From: Pollenia angustigena
Taxonomy: Eukaryota > Arthropoda > Insecta > Diptera > Polleniidae
Length of the DNA: 64,000 nucleotides
NCBI GenBank assembly: GCA_930367215.1
Contig: OV884057.1
Span: 112,617,284-112,681,283 of the forward strand
Reading direction: 5' to 3'
The stretch's first letter is position 1; each line of letters opens with the position of its first letter. A model generated the notes under the pieces. It saw only the letters and a list, made by a program, of their open reading frames with translations. It was not told the DNA's origin and searched no databases. A program made the translations under genes and the position numbers. This document shows, piece by piece, positions 33,223-45,985 of this stretch.

Positions 33223-35946
33223 TAGGCCTGCCATACGTCCTGGTTTTCCAGGATTGTCCTGGTTTTAGACTACTTGTCCTGGTCCACTATTAAATTGTCC
33301 TGGTTTTTTGTACAGGTCAAGACAAACAAATTGTTTTTTGCTTTAGTTGTTTACAAAGGTTAAGATTTCGGTTATAACACTGCTAACATAAGGTAATTGT
33401 ATAAAGAACTTTAATTAAATTCAACTGTTATCTGGTGTAAAGCTGGTAAAAGCTTTCAATAATATTAGATGATAGTCAATCCTCTTTCAATTTTTGTTTC
33501 AACTAGTGGCTGTAAAAAGTTATACCGTGTAAACAACTTTTATAAGTAATCGAAAACCGATAACAAATTGCTTTCTCTAGGGCAGCCCATACACGTATCA
33601 ATTCAATTGTCAACTGAGTCGTTCGTTGTCCATATCAAAGCGTGTATGGCTTAGTCAATTAATTAGTTTGACAGTTGTCGAGTTGGTTGAAGAATAATCA
33701 AAAGAGTTTGATTTTTTTCAAGTTGAGTACTTAGTCTGCTCAATGGACTTTAGAAAGAAACTCGTTAAAGACTGAAACACTGGAGAGTATTATTCAATGT
33801 AAGTTTGACTTTAATATGACATGCTGCCTGTTTTATAACTACATATAGCAAAGACCGAAATAAAGTTCTAGAAAAAGTGCAATCTTCTGAAAATTATTTT
33901 AGTTTAGAACATTTTAAGCTCAACTTTTTATTATTTTTCACCGTTTTTATGTACATGAAGTACATCCCAGTAAAAACTTCGCCTACAAAATAATGCGTTA
34001 AGTAATCAGAAAAACATAAGAGCACTACTTGCAATTCTACTGAAAGAACCAATGAATTTTACAAGGCATGTCCAAAATGAACACATTCAAAAGTAAGTCA
34101 TTATTTTTTTTACTTAAATACATCCAGAAAAAAGTAGTTTTAGAAGTTGTTATAGATGTAGTTATAGAAGAACGCTACAAAATAATGAGTTAAAGAAGCT
34201 ATTAATTTTTAAAAAGTAAGCGAAGTTTTTACTGGTACGTTAATTTTTTTTTCTATATATTGTTGGATTTAAAAATAAAAACTAAACTGTAACAACTCAA
34301 AATTCTTAAATTTTCAGGAGTGCCACAGTTTATGTAAAAATGGTGATAATACAAAAAGTCCAATTTGAAGAAAGTTTTGCTATGCCTTTGGAGAATTTAT
34401 TTATTTAGGGTGCGATATACTACACACATATGGGCATTTCCCCAGAATGGTCTACCAGTACCCATGTTCTGTAACTTTAGTGAGAACTTCTTGCATCGAA
34501 AAGATGTGAAACAAAATATTCCTTCGTTTCTCGAAAAGGGAGAAAAATGTGTGTCTGTAACTCATGTCGAAAACTATCAAAAGAGATTACGTCGTTACGT
34601 TATAAATGTCATAATATTGCACTCGAAGCCGATGTGACATTGCAGACGTTCAGAACGCCAGTAACACATATCGTTGACGGCGACCGAAATTTACTTAAAT
34701 TGAAAAATTTTCAACGACGGCGGCGAAAACACAACCGTCGGCTATACCAAATTGTGTAAAGAGCGACTTTAATGTTTGTTGTTTGCAAACGAGCTTTGAA
34801 GACATTCGTATATTTTATAGAAATATTAAAAGCAAAATAATAAAACATGGAAAAATGTGCCAAGAATAAAATTTATTATTATTCTTTGCATTTTGCACTT
34901 TTAAATGTTTTTTAGGGTTAAAATTTTTTCTCGCCCCATTTTTATTCGTGAGTTTATTTGACAGTTCAAAGCGGGAACTTTTCTCACCAAAATGTTACAG
35001 ACACACTTTTTCTATAAATTGGCTAGTAATTTCCTTGCGTGACAGCTTGTACTCGTCAAAAAAAGTTACAGACACAGTTAAGTGAGAAAAACAGCTGTTT
35101 GTTTCAATTTATGTCATTTTTGTTTCATTTCACACATTTCAATCGAAAACTTTCTCGACGCGAGAGTTACAGAACATGGGCACAGGATGAAAAAATAAAA
35201 TGTTGATTATCATCGTCTTTTATTGCTATATAAAAGAATGGTTTCAGAGCATATCTCAGCTGTTTTACTTGAGGAAATTGGGCTGGAAACTGGAAAATTT
35301 TATATTTTTCTGTATTTTCTACTTCTAAAGACATTTTTATATATTTATTTTACATGCAAGAAATATCTTATGTTTACACTCTTTCTTCTAAATCTCTCCA
35401 TTACAATCAATTGTAAGAGGAGTATTATTAAGTTTTTTCGTTAAGGAAATTTGAAGACATTTATGGGAAAATGCGTGGTGATAATAATAAAAAAACTAAT
35501 CGAAAAATCGTACGTTCGCGACCGGTAAATAAGCCAATTAAACAAAAACCAAGAGAGATATTTTATTTGGTAAATACTGGATGGAGACCTACATTAATAC
35601 GCTTTTAAAATAAATTAATCACTTTTGTTTGTTCCGTTCCATTGCGCAGTTTTTTACATTTCACTACTGTCAGCCTAAGTTGACTTCCATTTTGCGTACG
35701 TTCGTGACCACACGTTTATTATGAAAACTTAAAATCGATGAAATCCATATTTTGCACTAAACATAGAGCTACCCAAATGCTATCAAATCGAAAAAAAATG
35801 CTAGGAAAAGTTTTGTTTTCTATATTACGTACGAACGTACGTTCGTGACCCCAGGAAATGCCCATATGTATTAAAAAATAACTTTTCTGTTGGTGTAATT
35901 TTTTCCATGTGTCCTGGTTGATAGGTTCAAACATCTGGCAGCCCTA
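33223..35946. mobile_element. Non-autonomous hAT-like element (TAGGSCTGCCA ends) nested in the gypsy leader
   Basis: The element is 2724 bp with a perfect 8-bp target duplication gattacta at 33215-33222 and 35947-35954. Ends are TAGGCCTGCCATACGT and, inverted, TAGGGCTGCCAGATGT. Subterminal GTCCTGG motifs repeat at the left (33239-33305) and once at the right. No transposase. It encloses the CATATGGGC element at 34427-35868. Confidence 0.9.
34427..35868. mobile_element. TIR element with CATATGGGCATTTCC ends
   Basis: The 1442-bp element has CATATGGGCATTTCC at the left and its complement at the right. Internal ACGTTCGTGACC motifs (near 35510, 35695, 35836) parallel the CGTNCGTCAC motifs of the relative at 11382-12172. 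No transposase. A further inverted pair (CCCATGTTCTGTAACT at 34461-34476 and 35165-35180) with extra CTGTAAC motifs marks a probable nested element of about 720 bp. Confidence 0.65.
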
Positions 35947-36488
35947 GATTACTATTACACATTGCCCACGATCCTGAAACATTTTTTTCAAATCGGTTAT
36001 TATTCTACAGTAATAGGCTTAGGTTTAAAATTACTAGGCTGCCCTGAAAATTTTACTACCCATAATACCTCAGACCTCTACTAATATAAAGAGCGGCTAT
36101 CACAGGCCCATGATATTTCTTATCAAAGCGGCTGTTATTCAACTTTTATTTCATATAAAATATAATTTAAACTGAAACTACAAAAAAAAAACAATTTCGA
36201 TATTTTTAGTATCCAATAGGACGTTTTTCAATATACTAACTCCCACGCTACAATACTAAAACTATCATCCGTACCATTTCAAATCAATAATTTAGAAGTG
36301 TATTCAATACAGCTAGACCTAGTTCAACAAAGCTAATAATTTACCGTTAGGTTGCGGCTCATAAACACTGTTTATAAGTTAACTGTGCCTTTACAAGTAC
36401 TGACTTCACCTCCTAATACTGACCTATGGCTGTTAATTTACCCTCATATACTTAGATGTAACGTATATATTGTGATTCATTTGTATTT

Positions 36489-36498
36489 GATTGGGCGC
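36489..36498 (-). promoter_or_regulatory. Putative retroelement primer-binding site
   Basis: On the minus strand TGGCGCCCAA lies four bases after the LTR-like repeat end (GTGTAACG). TGGCGCCCAA-type sites complementary to a tRNA 3' end are used by gypsy-class elements and retroviruses (general knowledge). It supports 36503-36669 as the 5' LTR of the minus-strand element. Confidence 0.5.
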
Positions 36499-36502
36499 CA
36501 TT

Positions 36503-36669
36503 ATCGTTACACATCCCTCTGGGTGTTTGCATTAACAACCCAACATTCCTCCAACCAAACAACATTTACGCCACAAGTTCTTGCCCCCGCTACAGCTGCT
36601 GCATATAATACACAAAAAAATATTTTGTGCAAACAACTGCCGCAACATCAGGGCTACCAATGTGTAACA
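36503..36669 (-). repeat. LTR-like repeat, putative 5' LTR of the gypsy element
   Basis: About 165 bp. On the minus strand it starts TGTTACACATTGGTAGCCC and ends GGGATGTGTAACG, with a TATATG-like box inside. Nearly identical to 27462-27630. The adjoining primer-binding site fixes its role and orientation. Confidence 0.6.
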
Positions 36670-36829
36670 CATACTGTAAACTAAAGAAAAGTTTACATCA
36701 TGCAGTTGTTGCCAGCACTGCATGTTAATTACTTATAACATGGTCCATACTACAGTACATTGGACCATGTTGTAAGTAGTCCATTTAAGCCACAATGGAC
36801 CACGTAGTCCAATATTATCTGTAGGGTAA

Positions 36830-36911
36830 CTTGAAACGTAGTATGCAAGTAAGGTTATAAAAGCATGCGCTGCGTGGAGGCGAAAACGCGTGTTATGGAC
36901 CTCCAGCTTTA
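36830..36911. repeat. Half copy of the AGCTGGAGGTCCA MITE
   Basis: 82 bp ending 'ggacctccagct' followed by TTA. It matches, inverted, one end of the complete element at 51158-51482. The other end is absent. Confidence 0.6.
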
Positions 36912-37225
36912 GTTTTAGATGAGCGAGCTGGTACTCATGATAAGCTTTGTGTTTTTTGTCAATAAAAACAAAAGTTAAAGTTTTAAAAGAAATACAAAAC
37001 GGTATAAAAAGAAGCGAAATTGCAAAAAATATAATATTGGACTTTCAACGTTATCTAAAATAGCAAAAAACTCAAAAGACATAGACAATAATTATTTAAA
37101 AGTTAGAAACGTTAACATGGGGTCTTCCCCTGACAATTTTTTGTCATACCAAACGTCAAAGTCCATATAAAAAAAACTTTAAAATTTTTGTCAGCGTTTT
37201 TTTTTTTATATGAAGTTTGACGTTA

Positions 37226-38890
37226 ATTATAACAACAAGTAAGAGTGCTATATGCGGCTGTGCCGAATCTTATATACCCTTCACCATTGTGGGAGCAGAA
37301 TACAGAGCAACTAGACAAAAACTAAATAATTTTTACATATGTATACATATATATTTATAATACTTTAAACTTCATTATAAATTAAATTTAAAAAGCGAAA
37401 ACTGGAAAATATTTTTTTTAAATCGTTTTTAGAACATAAAAAAAAATAAAAATTAAAAAAAAAAATTTTCTTTAAAAAAAAAACAAGATTCGAACCAGAA
37501 AACTCACAGTTTCTAACTTAACACACCCCCTAGACAACTAAACCATGAAGAAACGTTGTTTGAATATCATTAAAATGAAATATGGCCCGTTTAATGTTCA
37601 CTGTGTTGAGTTGTAATTACTTTTGATGTTTTTGTTCACCACAATAGCAAAGTTGTAAACCATAAAACTTATTTCAGTTGTGAACCGAAATATGGAAATA
37701 TATTCACCAAGAAGAGGGAAGAGCCGGACAACCGGATTTGAACTTCGCTTTTCACAAGGACCCAGAATATATATACTTTATAAGGTGTAGGATCAATATT
37801 GTAGAAATTACAAACGGAATGACAAAGTTATGTATATATACCCTTTTACCTTCGGTGAAGGGTATAAAAAGAGTAATTTTTAAGGATTCAATATTTCGGT
37901 TATAACTCAGCCATTTTTAACCGATTTGACAGATTTATATACCGACGTGTTGAAGAAAAAATTTACCATTTACTTGAGTTACAAAGCTTGAACTCGGGGA
38001 GATCTATGGTTCCCGGAAGTGGGTATAAAAAAAAAAAATTAATTTTGGTCATAACTTTTTTGTATCTGAACCGATTTTTCCGAGTTTTTTACGAAATATG
38101 TTCCGATATTTTGGTAAATAAGTCATATCCATAAGACATATGGCAGCCCTAAAATTAAAGTTTTTATACAATTTTTAATTTTTTTTTTACGGAAGGTACC
38201 ACGTCCACTTCTCCGATCCCGCCCTTATTTTGTAAGATGGTGTGTATTGACAACCTTAATGTGTGTACCTAATTTGGAAACTTGGGCTTTTGCCGTTTCC
38301 CAGATATACAGCAAAAAGTAATAAAAATACAACAACCACAAGGGATTTTTGGAAAAAATTAGAGGTAGTCGTGGTTTTTTGCTCATAACTCAGCAACCGA
38401 TTTGACAGATTTATATACCGACGTGTTGAAGAAGAAATTTACCATTTAATTTAGTTATTAAGCTTGGACTCGGGTGATCTATGGTTCCCGAAAGTGGGTA
38501 TTTAAAAAAAAAAAATTAATTTTGGTCATAACTTTTTTGTATCTGAACCGATTTTCCCGAGTTTTTTATAAAATATGTTCTACTAAAAATTTTCGATATT
38601 TTGATAAGTAAGTCATATCCATAAGACATATGGCAGCCGTAAAATTTAGGTTTTTATACAATTTTTAATATTTTTTTGTACGCCCACTTCTCCAATTCCG
38701 ACCACATTTTGTAGGATGGTGTGTATTGGCAACCTTAATGTGTGTACCTAATTTGGAAATTTTGGATAACAGCAAAAAGTAATAAAAATACAACAAACAA
38801 AAGGGATTTTTGTTAAAAATTAGAGGTAGTCGTGGTTCCGATGTGGACCGATCTGGCTGAATTTCAATATACCTTCGGTGAAGGGTATAA
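37226..38890 (-). repeat. Dispersed fly repeat, inverted composite of at least two copies
   Basis: It holds 'gtgctatatgcggctgtgccgaatc', several 'ggtgaagggtataaaaag' / 'tatacccttcacc' ends, and two head-to-tail bodies ('ccgatttgacagatttatat', 'tggcagcc'). It matches 14618-15615 in reverse orientation. Non-coding. Confidence 0.6.
37483..37547 (-). ncRNA. Second tRNA-like (SINE-like) sequence
   Basis: On the minus strand TGGTTTAGTTG (A-box-like, 37535-37545) is followed 38 bp later by GGTTCGAATC (B box, 37487-37496) and then a T/A-rich tail. Stem pairing is poor, so it is read as a Pol III SINE relic rather than a tRNA gene. Confidence 0.4.
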
Positions 38891-40010
38891 AAAGTTGTCA
38901 GGTGATGACCCTATGTAACAAAAAAAAAGAGACAGAAAACCAAAATATGAAAGTCTTATGGCCATAGCTAGTTATATAAGAAATAAGTTTCTTATATAAA
39001 ATAGTTATATATAAGAAAGAAACGCTTATAAGAAACTTTTTTCCTGGATTTTTTAAGTTTCTTATATCCGATAAATACTGTACCCATATGAATAATATAC
39101 AGAGGTATTTACCCACGCTTTTCGTTATTGTGTATACACATATTTATAACGCAAAAAGTATGGTTATTACTTATACTTATGCACGGCAATATCTTTACGC
39201 AACCACATTCAGTAAACAAAAATACATGAATATTATGCAGATGTTATAGATAGATGTAAGAAAAAAAAAAAAACCCCCCCGTTCACGTCAATAAGAGTGT
39301 AATTTTTCTTTTTTCCACTTTTCCAACCAAAAAAAAAAATTGAAATGAATACCCTTTATATGTTATAATTTCATAATTTTTTGGATAATATATAATTCCT
39401 AATGATACGATTTATGTATTTCTATATAATTAAATGCAAAGCAAAAATTTGAAAAAACCCCTTACTTATATATTTTAGAGAAATAAAACTAAAGTCAAAA
39501 GATAAAAACAAAAATACTGGCAATTATCCATTGAGCCACCAATATTTTTTCATATTTATATTTGTGTTTATATTTTTATCCTTTGCATAAACGCTAGTAT
39601 CAAATCTGCTATTTTGTGTTGTAAGTTCTTTGCTATGTACATTCTTAATGTTGGCTCTTCTATAAATGTGGTAAAATATAGGAGTGCCAGTTTCGTTTTG
39701 TATAAAACCTTGACTATCGAGATATAGGAAGGCCTCAGGAGGTACAAATCCATTTTGTAACGTTTTTTTTTATATACCAAAAATATATGAATATTATGCA
39801 GATGTTATTCAATACCCATGAATGTATTTTGGTTATCTGCCATAGAATTAAAATATCCATGTTTAAAAAAATACCTTCAGTATTTTTGGCACTTCTATGT
39901 AAAAATGAAAAAAAATTTATCAAAAATGTGCTTTGTCATTAGGCAGGTATGGGACTATGTACATATTATTTTTGATATTTAAAATAAATGTGTCCGTAAC
40001 ATCAGCAGTA
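38891..40010. other. Intronic A/T-rich DNA
   Basis: No gene is recognised. It contains short direct repeats ('gaatattatgcagatgttat' at about 39229 and 39790) and an A13C8 run near 39265-39285. Short ORFs look random. Confidence 0.4.
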
Positions 40011-40486
40011 AAACGACACACAAGCTATACATTTTTATAAAAAATAGGACCCCTAGGGGTGGGAAAGAGCAATTTCTGCTCTCCGAAGCTATCTGACAGA
40101 TTTTAATGAAATTTAAAACATAGATAGATTCATATTTATATAGACACTTGAGCTATGTATTTATTTAAAAAATAGGATAACGAGGGGAGATAGGGAGCAA
40201 TTTAGTCCTCTCCAAAACTATCCAATAGATCTTAATAAAATTTAAAACATAGATAGTTCCATATTAACATAGACACATAAGCTATGCATTTTTTAAAAAA
40301 ATATTACTAAAAGGGTTATAGGAGGAAATTTGTGCCTCTCCGAAACTATTTAATAGATTTCAATAAAATTTAAAAAATATAAAGGTTTTTATTTATTTGG
40401 ACACACTAGCTATGTATTTTTTTTAAACTATGACCACGAGCGGCAAATTACATGTACGTTTTTGATCGAATATTAGCCCCTTATTG

Positions 40487-40611
40487 TGTTTGGCGTATTT
40501 AAAATACGCCTACGACTATTTGGTTATAGATTAAAGAGAACGTGAATTTGTTTTCTTTAATCTATTACCAAACAGTCGTAGGCATATTTTAAATACGCCA
40601 AACACAATAAC
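40487..40611. repeat. Near-perfect palindromic MITE
   Basis: Arms of about 55 bp ('gtttggcgtatttaaaatac' with complement) around a 15-bp loop. A diverged relative at 49545-49670 shares 'aatttaaaatacgcctg' and 'tgtttggtaat'. Confidence 0.75.
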
Positions 40612-40752
40612 AATAATTAAAAAAAACTTTGTTAAACAGCAATTGTAACAGACATGCACAGCAACATGTGACATGAAAAGTTGACAAGTCAGATGTAAAA
40701 AACATGTCGTGTACATGTATCTTAAGCAAACGCTATAAATAAATATGTAGTG

Positions 40753-41060
40753 AGTGGCTGTTTCACTCTTTCTTATTAGCACAACATACAAATCAATACT
40801 TACATGCATACATAAAAAACAATATCTTCCATCTCGTGTCGTCTACCTATGCTATGTGCGTGTGACAGCAACAAGTGGCTCTACGATATTTTTATTTTTG
40901 CATGTAAAAACCCCTTACGCATCCGCACAATTTTTTGCACTTATCGCTGTCACACACACAAAACATTGGTAGACGACACGAGATGGAAGATATTGTTTTT
41001 TATGTATGCATGAAAGTATTGATTTGTATGTTGTGTTAATAAGAAAGAGAGTAACCGCCA
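40753..41060. repeat. Foldback MITE with about 100-bp arms
   Basis: The arms 40753-40853 and 40960-41060 are reverse complements over about 100 bp (for example 'gtagacgacacgagatggaa'), separated by about 105 bp. No coding potential. Confidence 0.75.
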
Positions 41061-41589
41061 CTTAATACATTTAGCGCTAGCTTAGACGCCTTTCTGTAAC
41101 GTTTTAAAATTCAAACATTTATTTTTAATAAGTTGTAAAGAAGAGTTTTTCTTTAAAAATTTCATCCAGTGTATGTATGTATGTAGCATATGAAAAATTA
41201 TAAATTTAAAGTATGGAAAATAATCAAGAAATTTTAGAGAAAATAAATGAAAATAAATTTTGGAGAGGCATAAGTCGCCCCCTATCTCCCCTCGTTATCC
41301 TAATTTTTTTTTAAAATACACAGCTTATGTGTCTACACAAATATGTATCTATCTGTGTTTTAAATATCATTAAAATCTGTTAGATAGTTTTGGAGAGGCA
41401 GAAAATACCCTCGAGCTTCCCTCGGGGTCCTATTTTTAAAAAATATAAAAAGCTTGTGTGTTCATATTAATATGGATATATCTATGTTTGAAATTTTATT
41501 AAGATCTGTTAGATAGTTTCGGAGAAGCAGAAATTGCCGCCAACCGCCCCTCGTTGTTCTAATAAAATAAGCTTACCGCCTTAGTCAAA

Positions 41590-42786
41590 TGTTAAAAAGC
41601 TCTTGATATTTTTCTGAATAACAACACAAAAAAATTTTGCCTAGTTTCAACATTTTTAAAATTGCATTTGCCATCTCTGCTCTCTCTCGCGCTCTGTATA
41701 TTAACGTTATACTTACGGTAATACACATACTTATATGGGTATTGCAGATAGCTAACAGACATTTTATTTATATCTGCATGTACATTAAAAAAGAAGAATG
41801 AATATGCAAATACACATTGGCAGCGTATACCTATACATATTCAACTTTAGCTTGTAATGGGTATTGGTACGTATGTGTATGGTTTTGATCTTTACCCAGC
41901 GGTAAATATTGATAGGACCGCAAGTGGCAGGTCTTTTTGAAGGCCTCTATTCTCCTTTCTAAAAGATTCGCTTCGCATGATATCCTGCCTTCAGAAGTAT
42001 GCCTTCTAGAAGCTATAAACTTCTTTTTAAAAGACCTTCTGAAATATTCAGTACACATTCGCTACTCCCTTCCTTGAGAAGGGAGAAAGGAAGGTGTTCA
42101 GTTTTATTTGTTTTTTATTTTTAGTGACCTTCCTTACTCCCTTCTTTGGGAAGGGATCGAAGTTGTTTTTAAAGGAAGTGTGAAAGGCCTTGCGCCCAAT
42201 GACAACCTGTGTAAAAAATAAATAAGTATGGAATGCGGCGAGAAGGGCTTTTGACTGCTTGTGACTGCTAAATAAGGCCTTCTATTAGGCCTCTTTACTC
42301 ATTCTAGTTACCGCTGGGTACCCATACATGTCCGTACATGTTTTCTCACTAATATTAAAAGAGTACTTAAAATGATACTTTTGTCATTCTCTGATACATA
42401 CATATGACCATTTTCTCATTAGGCGATTATCTTTTTTCCCAACGAAAAACTGCACATTAAAGAAATTTGGTTTTCTCAATGTCTTATTTGCTTCGTTTTA
42501 ATCGCAAAGCTAACCAGCACTCATCTGCCAATTATTTATTTTCCTTTTATTTGCCGTACAGATAAATTCAATCAGCTGACTCCCATCTTTTACATGTATT
42601 TTGAGTGGCGTTGCCAGCTGAAAACTTTGTTTTTGTCGGTATATTGAGAAACCCAAAATCGTTAACGGACAGTTTATCGGTCCAATAAATTTATGTTGAC
42701 ATTAAGTAACAGACAGTTTGTCGATACATTGAGAAAATGGCCAATAGTATAGACTTTCTACTTGTATGCAAAACGAAACTTGCATT
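41590..42786. other. Intronic DNA without recognised genes
   Basis: It includes 'ccttccttactcccttctttgg'-type inverted stretches around 42060-42160 and a short pair 'acagtttatcgg'/'acagtttgtcga' at 42668 and 42713. I see no gene. Confidence 0.4.
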
Positions 42787-43221
42787 ATGTACATTAGAGT
42801 GGGTCAATTTGTTTGGGCCCAAAAAAAGTAACAAAGCGTATAGCAAAATCGTAATCTACGAAAAATTCTAAGAACTTCTCCTAAAGAAACCATGGTTCGA
42901 AAATCAAAATGGAGCTTCCGGTTTTTGACTTGAAAGTTTGGTGCTCAGAAAATCTGAAAAAATAATACTTTTTTGGAAATATTTATTGCAATTGGTGAAT
43001 AGTTGGCCTGTATCGCAGAAAGAGGGCTTGTTTAAAAGGAAATTTTCTCAGCTTTATATATCTGTGCTCATTTTTCGAAAATTCTGTACATAAATAATTG
43101 GTTAGGAGATTTTTGTCTTTATGTTCATAGTCAAGCTGGTAAAATAAACAAAAATTTTTTTTTTTTTTTAACCCAATTTTCTATTTTAAATTCACTCCCT
43201 TTTAAAAAAAGAAACTAAATG

Positions 43222-43562
43222 AAAAAAATAAAATAAAATTACCCAATAAAAATTTTTCTCATTTTGCAAAGCACTTATGGTAGGTACATTTAAAAAAATA
43301 AGCGCAATGTTATGCGCTACGCAATAAGACATACAGAAATGCAGTAAAGTGAAAGAGCTCTCAACAACTTAAAAAGAATAACATTTCAAGTGCTACGACA
43401 TTCCCTTACTGCGAAGCAGGTTTGTAAGGTAGAATACTAAAAAATAACTGTATCAGTGTGTAAAGCTGATCGTTACATCTAACAATTTTCTCGCCATATA
43501 AAATTCATGTCTTCCTTACAAACATGCTTCGTTCGAAGCTCCATTTTTTATTGGGTTACGAC
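43222..43562. repeat. MITE with ACCCAATAAAAA ends
   Basis: Terminal inverted ACCCAATAAAAA / TTTTTATTGGGT. A diverged, rearranged relative lies at 49789-50636, sharing 'cccaataaaaaatggag' and 'acatttaaaaaaataagcgca' in opposite orientation. No ORF. Confidence 0.55.
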
Positions 43563-43904
43563 TTCAATGAAATTGTATTTAAAAGAAAAAATACTGGCCA
43601 AACCAGAAATTAAACCATTACATCCTGGGTCACAAGGCCCAACATAACCTTTAAACCATAACAGCACTTATTAACTTAAGCGCTTAATACGAGTTTTTGT
43701 ACATTTTTTAAATATTGCTGGCTATTCTTGAAAACGCGTCAAAAAAGTGAAAATTTTTATTAAAAAAAATTATTTTTGTTTACCATACATTTCTAAAATG
43801 GAATAAACGTGAGAATTTTAACTTTAAATTGTGTGAACGATAAAATTACAAACTTTTCAGTTTCTCATTACCTATGTATTTATTTTTTGTTTTTAAATTA
43901 TGTA

Positions 43905-44141
43905 TCTTATTATGTAAAACGCAACGCCAAAGCAATGAAAGCAAAACAAATTCATAAATATTTTGTAATTTTGTTGTTGCTTTCTACAAAAATTCATGTA
44001 CCGTTTTGAGGCGTTTGAAATTTTAAAACGCAAAAAGAATTTCTGTAGAAAGCAACAACAAAATTACAAAATATTAATGAATTCGTTTTTGCTTTCAATG
44101 TAATTCTTTGGCGTAACGTTGCGAATTATATAATTAGGGCC
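43905..44141. repeat. Foldback MITE related to 8215-8488
   Basis: The arms carry 'gtaaaacgcaacgcc', 'aatgaaagcaaaac' and 'ttttgttgttgctttctac', shared with the MITE at 8215. The right end is 'ttagggcc'; the left end is degraded. Confidence 0.6.
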
Positions 44142-44676
44142 TATGTTTCTTACTACACCATTTCCAATTGTATTTCAGAATTTTCTAACTACATATATTT
44201 CAGAAATTTCCAATTTAACTTAAAAAATTTCCAATTGTAACTTCTGAAAGTGTCCAATTGTATTTCAGAAATTTCTGTTTTTATAGCTAATAAAATTTTT
44301 AAATTGGAAATGGACGATAGCAATTTGTCTGAGCCGCCATTTACTACAAGCATCTACGGTTTACTGATCTAGCGTTACCGGCACATATTCAGGGAACTAA
44401 GCGCTTTGTACAATTGCTTACCAATGTTTCCCACGTGCCATAGAATGTAATCGAGATGATATTTTGGCAGTTACTATTAAAAGCCACAACAGAATACCAC
44501 GAATGGATAGCAAAAAAGATATTGTATGTAAATTGCAGCTATAGGCCGAAACCAAATTAATTTACCCCCGCCTTGGCCAGTATTTTTTTTTTTATAAATT
44601 TTTTATTATTATTTTAATCGGTTCCTTTTTTTAGTTGTGAATTTTTCAAAAAATTGCGTTTTAATAAAAAATAGAA

Positions 44677-45658
44677 TCTATATATAAATCGGCTAAGGCA
44701 AAACAGTTAAGAACACTTTCCTCCTCTGTATGTCAACCGATTTGAACAAAATATACACCATTTAAGAGGTATTTACTCAAAGAAGTGCACAATGTATATT
44801 TTATTAAAATCTGTTCAATAATTTCAGAGTTATAAGCGTTCAAAATTGTTACTAACACAAATGCAAAATAAATAAATAAAAATTTATTTTCAATTATCAA
44901 ATAATAAAAAGTTAGGGCGATCGATTATTCGACATTTTTCAGTAACCGGTTTTCGAATATTCCGACTATATAAATCAGACCAGGCAAAACTGTTAAGAAC
45001 ACTTTCTTCCTTTGTTTGTCAACCGAAGCTCTGTGGGGAGAAAAAGAGGGGAAATATGGGAAACTAAATTTCTTTTTTTTACTTTTCTGTGCTTCATGTG
45101 ATAATTTTTAAATTTTCTATAATATAGAACTTAGAAACATAATATTATAGCTGTAGGATCCTGAGTGAGTGATAACCTGTAAGATAAAAAATGCTGGTAT
45201 TTTTTGTTTTTCATCTGGAACTTTTGGAATTTTCGTTAATATTCGACCTATAAAGGTAAAATTGTACATTAAACTGGGTGAATAAGAACATGTAAGGGGA
45301 GCTTTTTGGTACTTTTTCGTTCTTCATCTGGTACTTTGATTAATTTTCGTTATTATTAGACATAGAAACATAAAATTAAACGTGCAACGTCCTGAGTGGA
45401 TGACAATATATAAAGGAGACTTTTTGATACTTTTTTGTTTTTCAATTGGTATTCTTTATACTGAACTTACAAAATTAAATTACTCACGTAGAAGATTAAA
45501 TATGAACCGGAGGTTGGTCCCCCGCCAAATCGATCCACGAAGGAACAAATAAATGCTCGAAACAAATAAATTCATATATACTTAGATGAGTTATGTTTTC
45601 TTCATATTTACAAAAAAAAAAAAATCATGGTCGAATTTTGACCATAAGGCGAACACTA
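44677..45658 (+). mobile_element. Helitron-like element
   Basis: It starts TCTATATATAAATCGG after A and ends CTAG followed by T. A duplicated subterminal block ('aaaactgttaagaacacttt' at about 44700 and 44985) and 'cctgagtgg' modules like those at 18925-19345 lie inside. No helicase ORF. The boundaries are tentative. Confidence 0.4.
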
Positions 45659-45985
45659 GTAATAATAAAAATATATATTTATTTTTTAATTTTTATATTT
45701 TCAGTTTTTGCTTAAATTTTATTTAAAGAAATTTTCGTTTAATTAAGTTTTGATTAATCAATTCTATGGCATTTCGACAAAACATCTTAAGTCAAAATTA
45801 AAAAGTTGAAAAAAATGGTGTTAATCTTTCTAATTTTCATTAAAAAACCTTTTTGCTTACGTTTTTAAAATTTTGTATTATGAACAAAATTTTTCTTTAA
45901 TTTCGGTTTATTTTATTTTTTAACAAAAATGCTTTTTTCACCGAGTTTTTTTTTAAATCTTTTTTGCTCACTTTTCTCCACTTAA

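Larger units (their letters stand above)
40011..41575. mobile_element. Foldback-like element with tandem-repeat inverted arms
   Basis: The left arm (40011-40440) is three to four tandem units of about 128 bp, each with 'agctatgcattttt', a 'ctctccgaaactat' box and 'taataaaatttaaaacatag'. The right arm (41240-41575) has about two and a half units of the same sequence inverted. Between the arms lie two palindromic MITEs (40487-40611, 40753-41060). Inverted arms built of tandem repeats are the layout of Foldback/Galileo-type elements. No ORF or target duplication was fixed. Confidence 0.65.
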
